DNA of 64,000 bases from Luteitalea sp. Its GTDB lineage: Bacteria; Acidobacteriota; Vicinamibacteria; Vicinamibacterales; Vicinamibacteraceae. Shown here piece after piece: positions 62,507 to 64,000 of the stretch (the stretch's first letter is position 1; every line of letters starts with the position of its first letter). The stretch lies in NCBI GenBank assembly GCA_009377495.1, contig WHTZ01000036.1, forward strand, positions 1 through 64,000. The letters run 5' to 3'. The position numbers were made by a program, and so were the translations under genes. The notes beneath the pieces are model-generated. The model was given only the letters and a program-made list of their open reading frames with translations, searched no databases and was not told the origin of the DNA.

Positions 62507-63874
62507 ATGGGTTTGCTGCACGGGATTGGCTTGTTGGCAACATTTGCCCTCGCGACCATCGAGGCAGGCGGGCCGCTCGTGCTGCGCCAGGCGGATGCCT
62601 GGCGCGCTGCCATCGAGTACCCGGGCATTGCGGTGAGCGCGGACGGTCGGTTCGTGGCCTTCACGTCGTATGCGAACCTATTGCCTGTCGACACCAATGG
62701 TGTCGCCGACATCTACGTCTTCGACGCGCGCTCGGGACAAGTAAGCCTAGAGAGCATTGCCTTCGACGGACGTGCTGCTGACGGGGCCAGCTATCACCCC
62801 ACGCTCAGCGCCGATGGCCGCGTGGTCGCATTCGACTCCACGGCGAGCAACCTCAGGGACGCGTCGAAGGCTACCGTTCGGTCCGATGTCTATGTGCGTG
62901 ACCGTGTGCGGAGAGAAACGCGGCGGGTGAGCGTGGGGATAGGTGGTGCGTTCCCAAATGGCGGAAGCTTCATCCCGTCCATCAGTGCAGATGCTAGGAG
63001 CCTCGCGTTCGAGTCGAACGCGACGAACCTCGTCGACACGTTCGATGCAAACGGGGTTGGCGCAGACGTGTACGTGGCCAACCTCGGTGCGGGGACGATC
63101 GAGCGGGTGAGCGTGAACGGCGCGGGCGAACAAGCGGCACTGGGCACGAGCTTCACGGCACGCCTCGGTGCCGATGGCACCCGCGTCGTCTTCGCGTCGA
63201 CCGCGGACATCGAGTGCGCGGGGCGCGACGAGTCGTGTCCGCCGTGGCGACAGGACACCAACGGGTTACCAGATGTGTACATGCGCGACCTGCGCGCTGG
63301 TTCAACCAAGCGGCTGAGTCGCGCCGCCGACGGTGGCGAGACGCTCGCGCCGAGCCACCATCCTGCGATAAGCGGGAACGGCCGCTACATCGCGTTCGTG
63401 TCGGCCGCGGACAATCTCGTGACTGACGACGACGACAATCGTGCTGAAGACATCTTTGTCTACGACCTGGAGACCGCGGATCTGACGCTCGTGAGCCGAC
63501 GGGCGGGCGGTGCCGCGACCGGAAATGGTCGCAGCTTGAACCCCTATATCTCGGCGGACGGTCGCTTCGTTGGCTTTCAGTCGGAGGCATCGAATCTGGT
63601 CTGTGCGCGCCGCTGCGCGCCAACGGATAGCGATAGAAACCGTACGTGGGACGTGTTCCTCTTCGACACGCGCTCGGCTCGCACCAGGCGCGTGAGCGCG
63701 GATCCAGGCGGCGAGCCTTGGCGCCACGCGAGTACCGGTATCGTGTTCGATGCCAGTGGACGACTGGTGGCCTTCCAGTCGATGAGGCCGGCCGGCTCCG
63801 GCGATGTCCGGCCGGATTACGACCTGTTCTTGCGATGGATGAGAGGGTTTGGCAGCCCCGGTTTGACCGATTGA
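62507..63874 (+). CDS. TolB-like (PD40) beta-propeller exported protein
   Basis: A 455-residue protein with a weak N-terminal signal (MGLLHGIGLLATFALATIEAGG). About six ISADGRFVAFxSxASNLVxxDxNxxxDVFVxDxxxGxxxRVS repeats, the PD40/TolB-like signature, fill it and indicate a periplasmic six-bladed propeller. There are four cysteines (CAGRDESC, CARRC). The function is unknown; family members bind proteins or ligands. It precedes another exported gene 37 bp downstream. Confidence 0.83.
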   Translation: MGLLHGIGLLATFALATIEAGGPLVLRQADAWRAAIEYPGIAVSADGRFVAFTSYANLLPVDTNGVADIYVFDARSGQVSLESIAFDGRAADGASYHPTLSADGRVVAFDSTASNLRDASKATVRSDVYVRDRVRRETRRVSVGIGGAFPNGGSFIPSISADARSLAFESNATNLVDTFDANGVGADVYVANLGAGTIERVSVNGAGEQAALGTSFTARLGADGTRVVFASTADIECAGRDESCPPWRQDTNGLPDVYMRDLRAGSTKRLSRAADGGETLAPSHHPAISGNGRYIAFVSAADNLVTDDDDNRAEDIFVYDLETADLTLVSRRAGGAATGNGRSLNPYISADGRFVGFQSEASNLVCARRCAPTDSDRNRTWDVFLFDTRSARTRRVSADPGGEPWRHASTGIVFDASGRLVAFQSMRPAGSGDVRPDYDLFLRWMRGFGSPGLTD

Positions 63875-63911
63875 CCGTTCATCACGGACCGTCACGGTCG
63901 GGAGGTGTGCC

Positions 63912-64000
63912 GTGCCCTTGTCTTTGTTCCTTCCCTCGGGTGTGCTCGCGGTGCTGCTGACGGCCGGGTCGACATCCGGTCCGGCGCCCAACCTGCGGGT
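63912..64000 (+). CDS. 5' end of an exported protein, cut by the window edge
   Basis: The GTG at 63912 with GGGAGGTGTG upstream begins MPLSLFLPSGVLAVLLTAGSTSGPAPNLRV, a signal-peptide-like start, and the frame is open to the window edge. Too short to assign a family. Confidence 0.55.
   Translation, partial: MPLSLFLPSGVLAVLLTAGSTSGPAPNLR

Overview
This window reads as a chromosomal segment of a high-GC, Gram-negative, soil-type bacterium, most likely Acidobacteriota (Vicinamibacteria-like). The pointers are an acidobacterial duplicated orphan permease (ADOP) with its PadR regulator, Oar-like TonB receptors with carboxypeptidase-regulatory N-termini, Reg_prop/Y_Y_Y sensor proteins, a PEP-CTERM protein, DUF222-type HNH debris and a radical SAM enzyme of the membrane-spanning-lipid type. 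This is inference from gene content; no rRNA or tRNA gene was seen.

Layout. 1-0.7 kb: an RHH antitoxin with an operator palindrome and an internally deleted GNAT partner. 0.7-12.4 kb: FecA-like receptor, OsmC peroxidase, ENPP-like phosphodiesterase, a winged-helix/hydrolase/cyclase-like fusion, PEP-CTERM protein, DinB protein, AGCS symporter, S9 peptidase, DgoD-like dehydratase. 12.5-25.7 kb: Oar-like receptor, a frameshifted secreted zinc metalloprotease, a membrane protein, and a translationally coupled DUF1175 lipoprotein/alpha-2-macroglobulin pair. 26.4-30.8 kb: an assimilatory sulfate reduction and siroheme operon (APS reductase, Met8-type dehydrogenase, CobA, sulfite/nitrite reductase) preceded by a polycysteine leader peptide and a strong intrinsic terminator. 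31-38.3 kb: a GT2 glycosyltransferase, a eukaryotic-type IleRS with its own isoleucine-rich leader peptide and hairpin, the ADOP permease and PadR. 38.4-43.2 kb is accessory and decayed: a 950-bp element with 33-bp inverted ends and HNH remnants, an HD hydrolase, an orphan TupA-like binding protein, a collapsed copy of the neighbouring sensor kinase, DUF6922 and DUF2007 proteins. 43.2-52 kb is a signalling island: propeller histidine kinase (internal stop), NarL-type regulator, single-domain receiver, an AT-rich secreted nuclease/phosphodiesterase-like protein that looks imported, and a propeller/PP2C phosphatase (frameshifted). 52-64 kb: TonB receptor, PA14-GT39 glycosyltransferase, DUF5719/IPT/SGNH secreted protein, radical SAM enzyme, TolB-like propeller and the start of another exported protein.

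The strongest candidates for something undescribed are two independent leader-peptide attenuators (Cys upstream of cysH; Ile upstream of ileS) only 9 kb apart. Next are the chimeric low-GC exported phosphodiesterase and the bipartite TAGGG palindromic repeats, which recur between genes and appear once in-frame inside a glycosyltransferase. Three genes are broken by single-base events (17988, 43784, 50465), which may be real decay or assembly error.
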